Positions 47,154-57,030 of a stretch of 64,000 nucleotides of DNA are shown one piece after another. The translations under genes and the position numbers were made by a program. The first letter of the stretch is position 1. Each line of letters begins with the position of its first letter. Origin of the DNA: Oceanidesulfovibrio indonesiensis (GTDB lineage Bacteria > Desulfobacterota > Desulfovibrionia > Desulfovibrionales > Desulfovibrionaceae); the NCBI RefSeq assembly GCF_007625075.1, contig NZ_QMIE01000002.1:62001-126000 (forward strand). Direction: 5' to 3'. The notes below the pieces were generated by a model. The model ran no database searches, was not told the origin of the DNA, and saw nothing but the letters and a program-made list of their open reading frames with translations.

Positions 47154-47438
47154 ACCGTGAGAGCTCCTGAGGCAAAGTCGTCGAAACAGTCTGAGACCAC
47201 TGCCGATCTGGTTGAAATGAAAGTAGAATAACCAGGGGTTTGGGGGGTGTTTCGACCCATTGCCGGATACTGGTTGCACATGTCAGGAGACCCGTGGTTG
47301 ACGACCAAGGTCACCCAAAGCCTTTGCGTCTGTTTGCGCCGCAGATCAGGCCGGGCTATTTCGCTCCAATATTTCGCACGGAGGTGTGGTCCCGGCTTGG
47401 GGCGTTCGCGACGCCGGAATAAAACAGAGTGCGAACGG
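47154..47438. other. Gap between the two halves of the redox operon
   Basis: 285 bases between the small thioredoxin stop and the anchored thioredoxin start contain no convincing gene. A separate promoter for the thioredoxin-CcdA-selenoprotein group may lie here. I see no clear terminator. Confidence 0.4.
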
Positions 47439-47672
47439 TCAGCCGAGAATCTTCTTGAGTTCGGCCAAGGAAGGCGCCTTGCCCACTACCTTGACCTCGC
47501 CGTCAACGACCAGGGCGGGGGTGGTCATTACGCCATACTGCATCATGTCCGACACGTTGGTGACTTTTTCCAGCTCATATTCCAGACCGAGTTCGTTCGC
47601 CACGGTCTCCACATCCTTCTTCAGTTTTTCACATTTGGGGCAGCCCGGTCCCAGGACGAGAATCCTTTTCAT
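47439..47672 (-). CDS. Small thioredoxin (Thioredoxin_3, redox-active disulfide protein)
   Basis: The 77-residue glutaredoxin-size protein has the active site GPGCPKCEKL near the N-terminus and cis-Pro in VMTTPALVVDG. It matches the family of small archaeal-like thioredoxins commonly encoded beside DUF318/ArsP permeases. It follows the permease by 18 nt and probably reduces or delivers a thiol-bound substrate to it. Confidence 0.87.
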   Translation of the reverse strand: MKRILVLGPGCPKCEKLKKDVETVANELGLEYELEKVTNVSDMMQYGVMTTPALVVDGEVKVVGKAPSLAELKKILG

Positions 47673-47690
47673 ATCAATCTCCTTGGTGGT

Positions 47691-48992
47691 TCAGGAAACG
47701 AGGTTTCCGTAAATTACTCCACTGAGCGTGGCCATCACTATGACCAGCGTCACGAAAACAGCGGTTTTCCGTGTGCCCATCACGCTGCGGATCACCAGCA
47801 TGTTGGGCAGGCTCAGGGCCGGTCCGGCCAGCAGCGGCGCCAGGGCCGGGCCCTGTCCCATGCCGTTGCCGATGAGCCCCTGGAGAATGGGCACCTCGGT
47901 CAGCGTGGCGAAATACATGAACGCGCCGGCAAAGGACGCCACGAAGTTCGACAGCAGGGAATTGCCGCCCACGGCTGCGGCCACCCAATCGGAGGGTATC
48001 AGCCCCTCGGCGCCCGGGCGGCCCAGCAGGGCGCCGGCAATGAGCACGCCGTACAGCAGCAGCGGCATGATCTGCTTGGCGAATCCCCAGCTCTGGCCGA
48101 ACCATTCCCCTAACTCGTCTTCTCTGGTGCTGGTGAGAACGCTGAGGCCAATGACGCCGGCCACGAAGGCGATCTGCGGCGAGTCCGGAAACACCAGCCC
48201 CAGAATGAGGGCGGGCAGAGCGGCCAATACGCCGTGCCGCAGGGTGACCCCGAACCAGGCGATCAATGCGCCGGCGAATCCCAGGGCGAAAAACGTGGTG
48301 ATGAGCCACTTGTTGCTGTAGATGCCGGCCCACACCCCGGTGTCCTCGGCCGGGGCGCCCCAGTTCGCAAACACCAGCACGCCGATCATGGTGGTGAAAT
48401 ACACGGAGGTCTGCCACAGAGGGCGCGTGACCTCGGGTTCGGGCATCTCGGCCATCTTCGCGGCCTTCTCGCACTCCTCCTTGCGGTAGATGAAGTGCAT
48501 GAGAAGACCGATGATGATGCTGAAGACGATGGCGCCCACGGCGCGGGCCAGTCCGAGCTGCGGTCCGAGGATGCGCGCGGTGAGGATGATGGCAAGGATG
48601 TTGATGGCCGGACCAGAGTAGAGAAACGCCGCCGCGGGTCCGAGGCCGGCGCCCATGCGGTAGATGCCGGCGAACAGAGGCAGGATGGTGCAGGAACACA
48701 CCGCCAGCACCGAACCTGAACATGCCGCCACGCCGTATGCGCAGACCTTGTTGGCCGTGGGGCCGAGGTATTTCATCACCGACGCCTGGCTGACAAACAC
48801 CCCCACGGCGCCTGCAATGAAAAACGCCGGCACCAGGCAGAGCAGCACATGCTCCTGCGCATACCACTTCACCAGATGGAGCGCCTCGAACACGGCGGTG
48901 TTGAATCGCTCCCAACCCAATGGAAGGTAGAAGCAAGCCAAAAAAACGCCAACCATTATGGCGAGCGGTTTCCATTCCTTTTTCCAGAACAT
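47691..48992 (-). CDS. DUF318/UPF0718 (ArsP-like) permease
   Basis: The 433-residue membrane protein has about ten helices. The family block FVSQASVMKYLGP...GSVLAVCSCTILPLFAGIY with a CSC motif and FLYSGPAINILAIILTAR is intact, and a second half repeats the fold. ArsP relatives export trivalent organoarsenicals; others are of unknown substrate. The ATG at 48992 is chosen; frames to 49154 extend beyond the family start. It is the first gene of the minus-strand redox operon and shares promoter words with arsR. Confidence 0.85.
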   Translation of the reverse strand: MFWKKEWKPLAIMVGVFLACFYLPLGWERFNTAVFEALHLVKWYAQEHVLLCLVPAFFIAGAVGVFVSQASVMKYLGPTANKVCAYGVAACSGSVLAVCSCTILPLFAGIYRMGAGLGPAAAFLYSGPAINILAIILTARILGPQLGLARAVGAIVFSIIIGLLMHFIYRKEECEKAAKMAEMPEPEVTRPLWQTSVYFTTMIGVLVFANWGAPAEDTGVWAGIYSNKWLITTFFALGFAGALIAWFGVTLRHGVLAALPALILGLVFPDSPQIAFVAGVIGLSVLTSTREDELGEWFGQSWGFAKQIMPLLLYGVLIAGALLGRPGAEGLIPSDWVAAAVGGNSLLSNFVASFAGAFMYFATLTEVPILQGLIGNGMGQGPALAPLLAGPALSLPNMLVIRSVMGTRKTAVFVTLVIVMATLSGVIYGNLVS

Positions 48993-49333
48993 GCAGGCCT
49001 TTCCTTTGACTGACACTTTCATTTTACGCCAAATGATTGTGCGCAGTAATTCGCAGAGCAGTTCAACTGTCGTAAATGGCGGTGCGTCGGTCGTGCCGAA
49101 ACGGGTGCGACGAGAGACGTAACGCGCCAAAGGGATGCATCCCGTTGACAGCAAGGCGGAACGGTTGGCATTTTCGCCAATCGATGTGACTATAGGATTT
49201 CAGCCCCGGTGTGTCAACGCCGATCAGCCCCAAAGGGTGGGCTGCGCTGGCGTGGGTAAAGCAGGACGTGTTCAGGCGTCCGCGAACCAGGCGCAGTAAG
49301 AGTCTTTGTTCGGCCGCGTAAGATGCCCTTTCA
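48993..49333. other. Intergenic region between prfC and the permease
   Basis: 341 bases without a gene. They include the 3' flank of prfC and the permease promoter region with the shared words at 49031-49049. Confidence 0.4.
49031..49049. promoter_or_regulatory. Candidate ArsR operator upstream of the permease
   Basis: AAATGATTGT (49031-49040) directly joined to TGCGCAGTAA (49040-49049). Both words, the second with one change, occur in the arsR promoter (41658-41680). It lies 39-57 bp upstream of the permease start. Confidence 0.5.
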
Positions 49334-50953
49334 TCAGTGGGCGCAGGTGACGCACTCCCGGGTGTCAGCGAATTCGATGTCCGGCCAGTCTTCCTTGGTG
49401 CGCTCCAGGTGCCAGTCGCTGTTGAACAGCATGGCCAGGTAGTCGTCGGCGTCCTTGACCATGGCGCGGGAGTGCAGATCCGTGAGCCGCCGCAAGGCGT
49501 TCTTGTTTCCGCCGTTGAGCCAGCGCACCGTGTAGTAGGGCGAGTGCTCGTAGCGGACGTCCACATTGTATTCGCCGGCAAGCCGGGCGGCGATGATCTC
49601 GAACTGGAGCACGCCGATGGCGCCGAGAATGTAATCGCGGCCTGTGAGCGGCCGGAAGTACTGGATGGCGCCTTCTTCGGTGAGCTGAGTGAGTCCCTTT
49701 TCCAGTTGCTTGGCCTTGAACGGGTCTTTCAGGATGATGCGGCGGAAGAAATCCGGCGCGAAGTGCGGAATGCCGGGGAACTCGAGGGGCTCGTCGCTGT
49801 AGAGGGTGTCTCCCACGCGGATGGAACCGTGGTTGGGCAGGCCGATGACGTCGCCTGGCCATGCCTCCTCCACGCCGGTGCGGTCCTGGGCCATGAAGAT
49901 GATGGCGTTGGCCGCCTTGAAGGATTTGCCGAGCCGCCTGTTCTGTAGTTTCATGCCGCGATTGAACCGCCCTGAGCAGATGCGGACGAAAGCGATCCTG
50001 TCGCGGTGGGCCGGGTCCATGTTCGCCTGGACTTTGAACACGACGCCGGAGAACTGTTCTTCGAGCGGCGAGATTTCACGCGTCGCGGCTTTCCGCGGTT
50101 TGGGAGCGGGTGCCAGTTCGGCGAAGCCGTCAAGCAGTTCCCGGACCCCGAAGTTGTTGATGGCGCTTCCGAAGAAAACGGGCGTCTGCAGGCCGGCCAG
50201 GTAGCGCTCTTTGTCGAATGGGTATCCGGCTCCCTCCAGCAGTTCGATTTCATTGCGCAGGTCGTCGGCGGCCTCGCCGATAAGCTCATCCAGGGCAGGA
50301 TCGTCGAGCCCCTGTATCATGACCGCCTCGCGCGGACGCTTGCTCTTGTTGCCTTCCGGCCGGAAAAAGCGGATCGAGCCTTGCCGGATATCGTACACGC
50401 CCTGGAACGACTTCCCCATGCCGATGGGCCAGGACATGGGAGCGCACTCGATGCCGAGGTTCTGCTCGATGTCGTCCAGGAGCTCCAGGGGGGTGCGTCC
50501 TTCGCGGTCCAGCTTGTTGATGAAGGTGATGATGGGCGTACTGCGCATGCGGCACACCTCCATCAGCTTCCTGGTCTGGGTCTCCACGCCCTTGACGCTG
50601 TCTATGACCATGAGCGCGGAGTCCACGGCCGTGAGCACGCGATATGTATCCTCGGAAAAGTCCTGGTGGCCGGGGGTGTCCAGCAGGTTCATGGAAAACC
50701 CGTCGTACTCGAAGTTCATCACCGACGACGTGACGGAGATGCCGCGCTGTCGTTCGATCTCCATCCAGTCGGACGTCGCGTGCGTCGAGGCTTTCTTGGC
50801 TTTGACCGACCCTGCGAGGTGGATGGCGCCGCCGAAGAGCAGAAGCTTTTCTGTCAGCGTGGTCTTGCCGGCGTCCGGGTGGCTGATGATGGCAAAAGTC
50901 CGGCGGCGTTGCACTTCACGCCGTATCTGTGTTGCAAAGGCAGTGTTCTGCAT
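49334..50953 (-). CDS. prfC: Peptide chain release factor 3
   Basis: The 539-residue GTPase recycles RF1/RF2 from the ribosome after peptide release (E. coli RF3 is 529 residues). G1 [11 protein letters not shown]3 [14 protein letters not shown] and G4 NKLDREG are intact, as is the C-terminal domain. Start ATG 50953 ([10 protein letters not shown]); an upstream TTG is less likely. Monocistronic, unrelated to its neighbours. Confidence 0.96.
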   Translation of the reverse strand: MQNTAFATQIRREVQRRRTFAIISHPDAGKTTLTEKLLLFGGAIHLAGSVKAKKASTHATSDWMEIERQRGISVTSSVMNFEYDGFSMNLLDTPGHQDFSEDTYRVLTAVDSALMVIDSVKGVETQTRKLMEVCRMRSTPIITFINKLDREGRTPLELLDDIEQNLGIECAPMSWPIGMGKSFQGVYDIRQGSIRFFRPEGNKSKRPREAVMIQGLDDPALDELIGEAADDLRNEIELLEGAGYPFDKERYLAGLQTPVFFGSAINNFGVRELLDGFAELAPAPKPRKAATREISPLEEQFSGVVFKVQANMDPAHRDRIAFVRICSGRFNRGMKLQNRRLGKSFKAANAIIFMAQDRTGVEEAWPGDVIGLPNHGSIRVGDTLYSDEPLEFPGIPHFAPDFFRRIILKDPFKAKQLEKGLTQLTEEGAIQYFRPLTGRDYILGAIGVLQFEIIAARLAGEYNVDVRYEHSPYYTVRWLNGGNKNALRRLTDLHSRAMVKDADDYLAMLFNSDWHLERTKEDWPDIEFADTRECVTCAH

Positions 50954-51530
50954 AGGAAATCCCAATGTTCAATGCTGTAAGGATGGAATGCCTCTTGTAC
51001 ATGCAGTGGATGCACAAAAAGGCGTCGATCGAAGAAAGTGGTGGCGTGAGGGTTGGTTACATTGGGATCTCGTGTTTCTTCAGATATGCAGACGGCCAGG
51101 AGGCGAACAATAGTTGGTCCATGTTGCGTGTCTGATGTGGTGCGTTGATGTCGAAAGGCGGAACGCTGTTGTCTGCGACCATGACCCTTTCGACGGCTAG
51201 CTGAAGCAAAAAAACACGTAGCGCAGGCAGGACGAGGCCACGGCTGCAGCGTCGCAAATCCAGGCCGCAAGAATATTGCGGGACAGTGGTATCTGCTTGA
51301 TGGGGTGGCCCGATCGGCCCAGGCGTGTGGCGAAACAGGCAATGCCCGGTGCGCAAACATGCAGGGCTGTCGTCGCCGGAAGGCCCGGCCACCCTTAGCC
51401 CTACAGCCGGAGCATATCCGACGTGTCCTCCCGACATTGAACGCGCCGGGAATATGCGACACGAGGAATGTGATGTCAACGACCGAACCCGCTGTCGGAC
51501 GGTCCATACGTACCAGCCGGCTACAAGCTC
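50954..51530. other. Intergenic region between prfC and the P-type ATPase
   Basis: 577 bases without a convincing gene. Frames on both strands (for example 51057-51479 minus) show no domain, no consistent codon use and no ribosome binding site. It should contain the prfC promoter. Confidence 0.5.
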
Positions 51531-54221
51531 TTATCCCGACCTGCCATGCACCCTGAACGCCTTGAGGATTTCGTCGACCACCAGGATGGATGACCCGGCG
51601 AGCACGCACAGGAACCAGTCGCCGGCGCTCAGAGCGACCGTGCCGAATATGGTTCGGCCGAGCTCAAGGTACACCGTGCCGAGTTGGAGCACGAGCGCCG
51701 CGCCGACCCCTGCCAGAAGCCACTTGTTGCCGAACAGCCCCACGGAGAATATGGAGCGGCAGCACGAGCGGGCGTTGAAAGCCTGGAACCACTGAAACGC
51801 CGCCAGAGTGGTGAAGGCGATCGTCATTGCGTATTCTTCCCCGTTGTGACTCGCATATTTGTACATCGCCAGAACCCCGACAGCCATGACCGGCGCGAGC
51901 AGCAGGATGCGCCGCAGCGTCCGCATGTCCAGGATGCCTTCCTTCGGGGGACGCGGTTTGGCGCTCAGGACGTCTTCGTGCCGGGGCTCGATGCCCAGAG
52001 GCACGGTGCATACGCCGTCCGTGATGAGGTTGATCCAGAGGATCATGACTGCCGTGACCGGCAAGGGCATGCCCAGAACCAGCGCGGCCGCGAGGGTGAT
52101 AATTTCCCCCAGATTCGTGGTGAGCAGAAAGAACACCACACGGCGCAGGTTGTTGAAGATGGTCCGGCCTTCTTCAACCGCGGACAGGATGGTCGCGAAG
52201 TTGTCGTCGGTGAGCACCATGTCGGATGCTTCGCGCGCGACCTCGGACCCTGTCTGCCCCATGGCCACGCCTATGCCGGCATTTTTCAGTGTGGGGGCGT
52301 CGTTCACGCCGTCGCCGGTCATGGCGACGATTTCGCCCTGCGCCTGGAGGGCCTTCATGATGCGCAGCTTGTGTTGGGGGGAAACCCGGGCGTAGACATT
52401 CGACTCTCTCACGGACTTGTCGAGCTCCTCGTCGCTCATGCTCTCCACGGCCTTGCCGGTGATGACACGTTCCTGCTCCTCGCCGATGCCGGTCTTGTAG
52501 GCAATGGCGCGGGCAGTGGAGGCATGGTCTCCCGTGAGCATGATAACGCGGATGCCCGCCCGGTGCGCGTCCTCGATAGCCTGTATGGCGGATTCGCGCG
52601 GCGGGTCCATGATTCCCCAGAATCCGGCCAGGGTGAGCCCTTGTCGGACATCTTCTTTGGAGACGCCGTCCTTCCCCGGCTCGAAAGCGCGCCACGCCCC
52701 GGCCACGACGCGCAGGCCATCGCCGGCCATGTCGTGGTTGATTTCCTCCAGCCGGGCCTTCCAGTCCTCGTCGATCTCGACGGATTCCCCGTTGACAAGA
52801 ATATGGGAGCAGAACTCGAGAATCCGTTCCGGAGCTCCCTTGACAAGCAACAGACTTTGATCGTCCTCGGGAAATTCATGCAAGGTGGCCATGTATTGCC
52901 GTTTGCTGGAGAACGGTATGTCCGCCTCCCGCGGGTACTCTTCCTGCAGTTTCTCGTAATCGACCCCAACCTTTGCCGCCGCGGAAAGCAAGGCACCTTC
53001 AGTCGGCGTCCCCTTCACCTGCCAGGCGCCGGTGTCTTCATCCTCAGCCAGGTCCGCATCGTTGTTCAGGGCGCCGATGCGCATGAGGAACTCCAGGTCC
53101 TCGCGGTTCTCGACCTCTCCTTCCTCCAGCGGGCGGATGTCGCCTGCCGGTGAGTATCCTTTGCCCTCGACCTCGTACATGTGGCCGCCGGCCCACACGC
53201 GGACGGTCGTCATCTGGTTCTTGGTGATGGTCCCGGTCTTGTCCGAGCATATGACGGTCGTCGAGCCGAGTGTTTCCACGGCCGGAAGCCGCCGTATGAC
53301 GGCATTGCGATCCGCCATGCGACGCACGCCCAGGGCGAGCGTCACACTGATGACTGCGGGCAGGCCCTCCGGAATGGCGGATACGGCCACAGCCACTGAA
53401 TAGAGAATCATTTCAACAAGCTCGTATCCGCGCAACCATCCCAGGCCGAATACGCCCAAGGCGAGCAGAATGGCGGCCCCGCCGATGTAAATGGAAAGAT
53501 GGCCGAGCCGGCGTTGCAGGGGGGTCTGTTCTCGTTCGGCCGAATGCACCTCGCCGGCGATCTCGCCGATGGCCGTGTCCATTCCCGTGGCCGTGACCAT
53601 CGCCCGTCCGCGGCCGTCCGTCACCAGGGTGGACATGAACACCATGTTGGTCCTGTCGGCCAGCGTCGCGTCCTTCTCTATGTCTCCGGGGTGCTTGGCT
53701 ACCGGTTCGGATTCACCGGTCAATGAGGACTCGTCCACCATCAGGCCGGAAGCGGAAAGCATGCGGGCGTCCGCAGCGACCCGGTCCCCGCGGCCGAGCA
53801 CCAGGACGTCGCCCGGAACCACCTTGGTTGCGGCCACTTCGTGGATGGAGCCGTTGCGCAATACGCGGGCCCTGGGGGCAGACAGGCCGCGGAGCGCCTC
53901 CAGCGCCTTTTCCGCCCGCCACTGCTGCGCCACGCCGAGTATTGTATTGAGCACGACGACTGCGGCGATGACAGCGGAATCTATGTATTTTCCTGCCACA
54001 AGGGAGACGATCGCTGCGGCGAAGAGCAAGTAGATGAGCGGACTTTTCAGCTGTTCGATAATATGCGCCAACAGGCCGTGGCCCTCTTCGCCCTTGAGTT
54101 CGTTTGCGCCGAATCGTTCGACGCGCTGCTTGGCCGCTTCCTGGTCGAGACCGTCCGCACTGGACTCGAGCTTTTCGAACAGTTCGTCTGTCGGGATTGT
54201 ATGCCAGGCCGTACTATCCAT
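51531..54221 (-). CDS. Calcium-type P2 cation-transporting ATPase
   Basis: The 896-residue P-type ATPase has the phosphorylation motif CSDKTGTITKNQMT, the actuator TGES (SSLTGESEPV) and hinge MTGDGVNDAP. Ion-site residues match SERCA/PMR1-type pumps: PEGLPAV in TM4, TTNLGEI in TM5 and NLITDG in TM6. An N-terminal cation-ATPase domain is present. Ca2+ (or Mn2+) efflux is likely. The ATG at 54221 follows AGGAG by 7 nt. It is transcribed away from the DUF488 gene. Confidence 0.9.
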   Translation of the reverse strand: MDSTAWHTIPTDELFEKLESSADGLDQEAAKQRVERFGANELKGEEGHGLLAHIIEQLKSPLIYLLFAAAIVSLVAGKYIDSAVIAAVVVLNTILGVAQQWRAEKALEALRGLSAPRARVLRNGSIHEVAATKVVPGDVLVLGRGDRVAADARMLSASGLMVDESSLTGESEPVAKHPGDIEKDATLADRTNMVFMSTLVTDGRGRAMVTATGMDTAIGEIAGEVHSAEREQTPLQRRLGHLSIYIGGAAILLALGVFGLGWLRGYELVEMILYSVAVAVSAIPEGLPAVISVTLALGVRRMADRNAVIRRLPAVETLGSTTVICSDKTGTITKNQMTTVRVWAGGHMYEVEGKGYSPAGDIRPLEEGEVENREDLEFLMRIGALNNDADLAEDEDTGAWQVKGTPTEGALLSAAAKVGVDYEKLQEEYPREADIPFSSKRQYMATLHEFPEDDQSLLLVKGAPERILEFCSHILVNGESVEIDEDWKARLEEINHDMAGDGLRVVAGAWRAFEPGKDGVSKEDVRQGLTLAGFWGIMDPPRESAIQAIEDAHRAGIRVIMLTGDHASTARAIAYKTGIGEEQERVITGKAVESMSDEELDKSVRESNVYARVSPQHKLRIMKALQAQGEIVAMTGDGVNDAPTLKNAGIGVAMGQTGSEVAREASDMVLTDDNFATILSAVEEGRTIFNNLRRVVFFLLTTNLGEIITLAAALVLGMPLPVTAVMILWINLITDGVCTVPLGIEPRHEDVLSAKPRPPKEGILDMRTLRRILLLAPVMAVGVLAMYKYASHNGEEYAMTIAFTTLAAFQWFQAFNARSCCRSIFSVGLFGNKWLLAGVGAALVLQLGTVYLELGRTIFGTVALSAGDWFLCVLAGSSILVVDEILKAFRVHGRSG

Positions 54222-54525
54222 ATCTCGCTCCTCGGTATTGTTCAGAAGCCAGATTAACAGAAAAGGGCAGGATGGTTCCACTGTTCGGCTGTGTTTTCGG
54301 AAAGAACCCCGAAACGCTGAAACTGTGCGGGCGGACGTCGCAAGCTGGTCGGCCTGGTTAACGATCAGTAAATGTTCGAAAACTCCCCTTGACCTTGCGG
54401 GCGTGCGGGAGGATTGTACAATGCCGAATTACCCAGAAACAGGCACGCGCAGTGTGGGCGGCTGCGCAAAATGAACAACTTGGCGCTTTGATTACAACCT
54501 CAGTGTATTGAAAGTCGGAGGGCTT

Positions 54526-54882
54526 GTGGCAACGGTGAACATCAGGCGAGTGTACGAAGACCCGCAGCCGGACGACGGCGTACGCGTGCTGGTGGACCGG
54601 GTGTGGCCCAGGGGACTGACAAAGGACAGGGTGCAGGCGGACAAATGGATGAAGGACATCGCCCCGAGCTCCAAGCTGCGCAAGTGGTTCGGCCACGATC
54701 CCGAAAAATGGGATGAGTTCAGGGAGCGCTACTTCCTGGAACTTGACGACAAACCGGAGCTCGTGGAGGAACTGCGAAAAATGCTCCGCTCCTCCACTGT
54801 CACGCTGCTGTATTCGGCCAAGGATGTCGATTACAATCAGGCCGTGGCCCTCCGGGAATACCTGGAGAACAAGCGAGGCTGA
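54526..54882 (+). CDS. DUF488 family protein (YeaO-like)
   Basis: The 118-residue protein has the DUF488 blocks VYEDPQPDDGVRVLVDRVWP, KDRVQADKWMKDIAPS and KWFGHDPEKWDEFRERY. GGAGGG lies 3 nt before the GTG at 54526; a TTG at 54508 and a GTG at 54535 are alternatives. Function of the family is unsettled. It is divergent from the P-ATPase gene. Confidence 0.82.
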   Translation: MATVNIRRVYEDPQPDDGVRVLVDRVWPRGLTKDRVQADKWMKDIAPSSKLRKWFGHDPEKWDEFRERYFLELDDKPELVEELRKMLRSSTVTLLYSAKDVDYNQAVALREYLENKRG

Positions 54883-54958
54883 CAGCGCAGGGCAGGCCTG
54901 AAATCGCTCCCCGCGTTGCGGTCTCGCAGTGAATCCAAACAAATGAAAGGAGTATGTG

Positions 54959-55501
54959 ATGCAGTATCGTATCGTGTTCTCGCTCGCCCTTGTCGCCGTA
55001 GCGTTGTACGCATTGCCGGCACGGGCGCAGGAGTGCGCCACGCAGGACGAGTGCGCCCGGCTCATCGAATCGCTTACGGACGGCGCCGTCCTCATGGAGG
55101 GCAAAAGCGCCATTCAGAGCGTGAGAGTGAACGGCTGCGATTTCGTGCGGCAGTACACGCAGATCGCCGATGGGTGCGAGGGTGAGGATTACCAGTTCGA
55201 ACAAACGGATGCGGGTTCTTTTACAATGCTGTCAAGTGCGTCCGTCATGCGACACAAGGACAACGCGGTCAGCCTGCTGTTCCGCCCCGACGCCGTGCAG
55301 CGGCACCGCTATTGCGAGGAGTGCCGGGTGCAGGAACGGACCATTCGCGATGCGGGCATGACGCTGCCGGCGGTGAACCCGCAGAATGCTCAGCGCCTGG
55401 CCGCGACTGTCTCGCGTCTGGCCAGGCTGTGCGGCGCGCAGGACGTGAATCAGTCCGATCCGGTGACCACCGAGGAAACACGGGTCCGGGGGACGGAATA
55501 G
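54959..55501 (+). CDS. Exported hypothetical protein
   Basis: The 180-residue protein has a signal peptide with cleavage near ARAQ. Eight cysteines follow in the mature part (CATQDEC, NGC, DGC, YCEEC, LC), so disulfides are likely. AAAGGAG precedes ATG 54959 by 7 nt. I do not recognise the family. Convergent with the next exported protein. Confidence 0.65.
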   Translation: MQYRIVFSLALVAVALYALPARAQECATQDECARLIESLTDGAVLMEGKSAIQSVRVNGCDFVRQYTQIADGCEGEDYQFEQTDAGSFTMLSSASVMRHKDNAVSLLFRPDAVQRHRYCEECRVQERTIRDAGMTLPAVNPQNAQRLAATVSRLARLCGAQDVNQSDPVTTEETRVRGTE

Positions 55502-55611
55502 AAGCATCCTGCCTCGACAAATTGACGGAATTCAATCGTAAAGATGCGAGCGGCCGGCCCCGACAAGGGCGCCGGCCGTGCATCCCACTGCATGCGAAGA
55601 AGCGGAATGCG

Positions 55612-56070
55612 CTACTCGCCAGTGGCCAGCGGTTCGAACCCAACCGCTTTCGGATCCCACTTCATGGTCCTGGTGGTCATCTGCTCGCCCACGGTAACGG
55701 ACATCGTGTTGGAAATACCTTCATAGGTGGCTGTTACAGTATATGCGCCTTCGGGCAGGTCCGCCATGAACCAGGGGCCCTTGGAGATCACGTCCAAAAC
55801 CGGCTCACCGCTTCTTGTGATGATGACGCCGACGTCGCCGAGGTACTGCCCGCTCTCCAGCGCGAAGACGAGCTTGAGGTTGAACTCATCCTCCATGGCG
55901 CGCATGGCGTCGCGCTGGCTCTTGCCGAACCCGCCGCTGACGGCTCGGCATTCGGATACGAAGTCATAGGTAATCATGAGGCAACGGCTCGGATCCTGCG
56001 CGGATGCAGGATACGCAAGTCCGATTACAAAGATACACGCCAGAATGGAAAGGGATACTCGCTTCAACAT
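55612..56070 (-). CDS. Exported hypothetical protein with a beta-sandwich-like domain
   Basis: The 152-residue protein has a signal peptide ending PASAQ. The mature part shows alternating hydrophobic strands (GVIITRSGEPVLDVISKG, AYTVTATYEGISNTMSVTV), like carboxypeptidase-regulatory or Ig-type folds. AAGGAG precedes ATG 56070 by 8 nt. Function unknown. Confidence 0.65.
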   Translation of the reverse strand: MLKRVSLSILACIFVIGLAYPASAQDPSRCLMITYDFVSECRAVSGGFGKSQRDAMRAMEDEFNLKLVFALESGQYLGDVGVIITRSGEPVLDVISKGPWFMADLPEGAYTVTATYEGISNTMSVTVGEQMTTRTMKWDPKAVGFEPLATGE

Positions 56071-56194
56071 ACGAACACTCCTTGAGTGTGCTTTCTTGAA
56101 ATCCACGATTTCGTGGATAGTTGCATGTAAAGGAAGGGCGTTCAGCTGGCCTCAGGCAGAGTGTGCAAAACTGGTGTAAGCCAGATGGGATTGA

Positions 56195-56365
56195 TTACAT
56201 CCTTCTTCCTCGGCCCATGTGCACCACCAGCGACACAATGAAAAGGATAAGGAAAATGAAGAACAGTATCTTGGCAATGCCTGCAGAAGCGGCAGCCACG
56301 CCGCTGAAGCCGAAAACGCCAGCCACAAGCGCGATAATGAGAAAGGTGATTACCCAACCGAGCAT
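56195..56365 (-). CDS. DUF1328 (YtjA-family) small membrane protein
   Basis: The 56-residue product reads [20 protein letters not shown] at the start, then [20 protein letters not shown], and ends MGRGRRM. It has two transmembrane helices and matches YtjA in size and sequence pattern. AAGGAG lies 6 nt upstream. Family members are common, often stress-induced, and of unknown function. Confidence 0.85.
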   Translation of the reverse strand: MLGWVITFLIIALVAGVFGFSGVAAASAGIAKILFFIFLILFIVSLVVHMGRGRRM

Positions 56366-57030
56366 TTCAGTTCTCCTTGTTGTGTCTGATTCGGTTCACA
56401 TGGAACTCGGGTGTATCCACACAATGCGCATCATGAAGGATAATATGGATTTGACAGGACAGCGTATGTCAGTAAGGCGGCGCAATTCTTATCGGATATC
56501 GTCTTACATCGTGGGTAGGCAGTGGGGATGCTGCAGTGAAGCGCTGCGCGGGAGGGATGAGAGGCCAAAAATGGCCAGGTAGGGCGGAAGTGGCTTTGCG
56601 AATCTTACGAAAGTCAATAAACTGGTTTCTCCATGTTGTTAAAGTGTATGTATGTCAGTACGTTGATGGGGTGTCTGAAAGGCGCTTCCACTTTGCGCCA
56701 TTTTCCTGTACCCATTTCATCCCCTGATCGCAGCAAGACGTTTCGCGCGAGCCTTGCATTTTGCTTCCCGCACGTCTGCCATCGAACCAGAGGAAGTGCT
56801 CTCGGGTCCTGCAAGAAGCCCGTGCAGCGCGTTGATTTTCAGCCCCTCAGGGGCGGTCGCGCCATCAGCGATGCTCCGCTTCTGGCTCCTGTCTCAAGGG
56901 GGCGTACGCGAGGCAGCCTGCATTTTCAGTCTCATTATGCTGAAATACTTTGATTTTGACGTGGACAGCATATGGCATTATACAATTTCATCCATTCATA
57001 GATCACTTCGTTCGTCAGTGGGAGTCGCTC
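56366..57030. other. Intergenic region before glutamate synthase
   Basis: 665 bases with no convincing gene. Short frames on both strands lack ribosome binding sites and domain character. It should contain the promoter of the glutamate synthase operon and of ytjA. I recognise no riboswitch. Confidence 0.4.

Noticed and set aside
51057-51479. 140-codon minus-strand ORF between prfC and the P-ATPase
   Set aside because: No signal peptide, domain or ribosome binding site; composition does not look like the other genes here.
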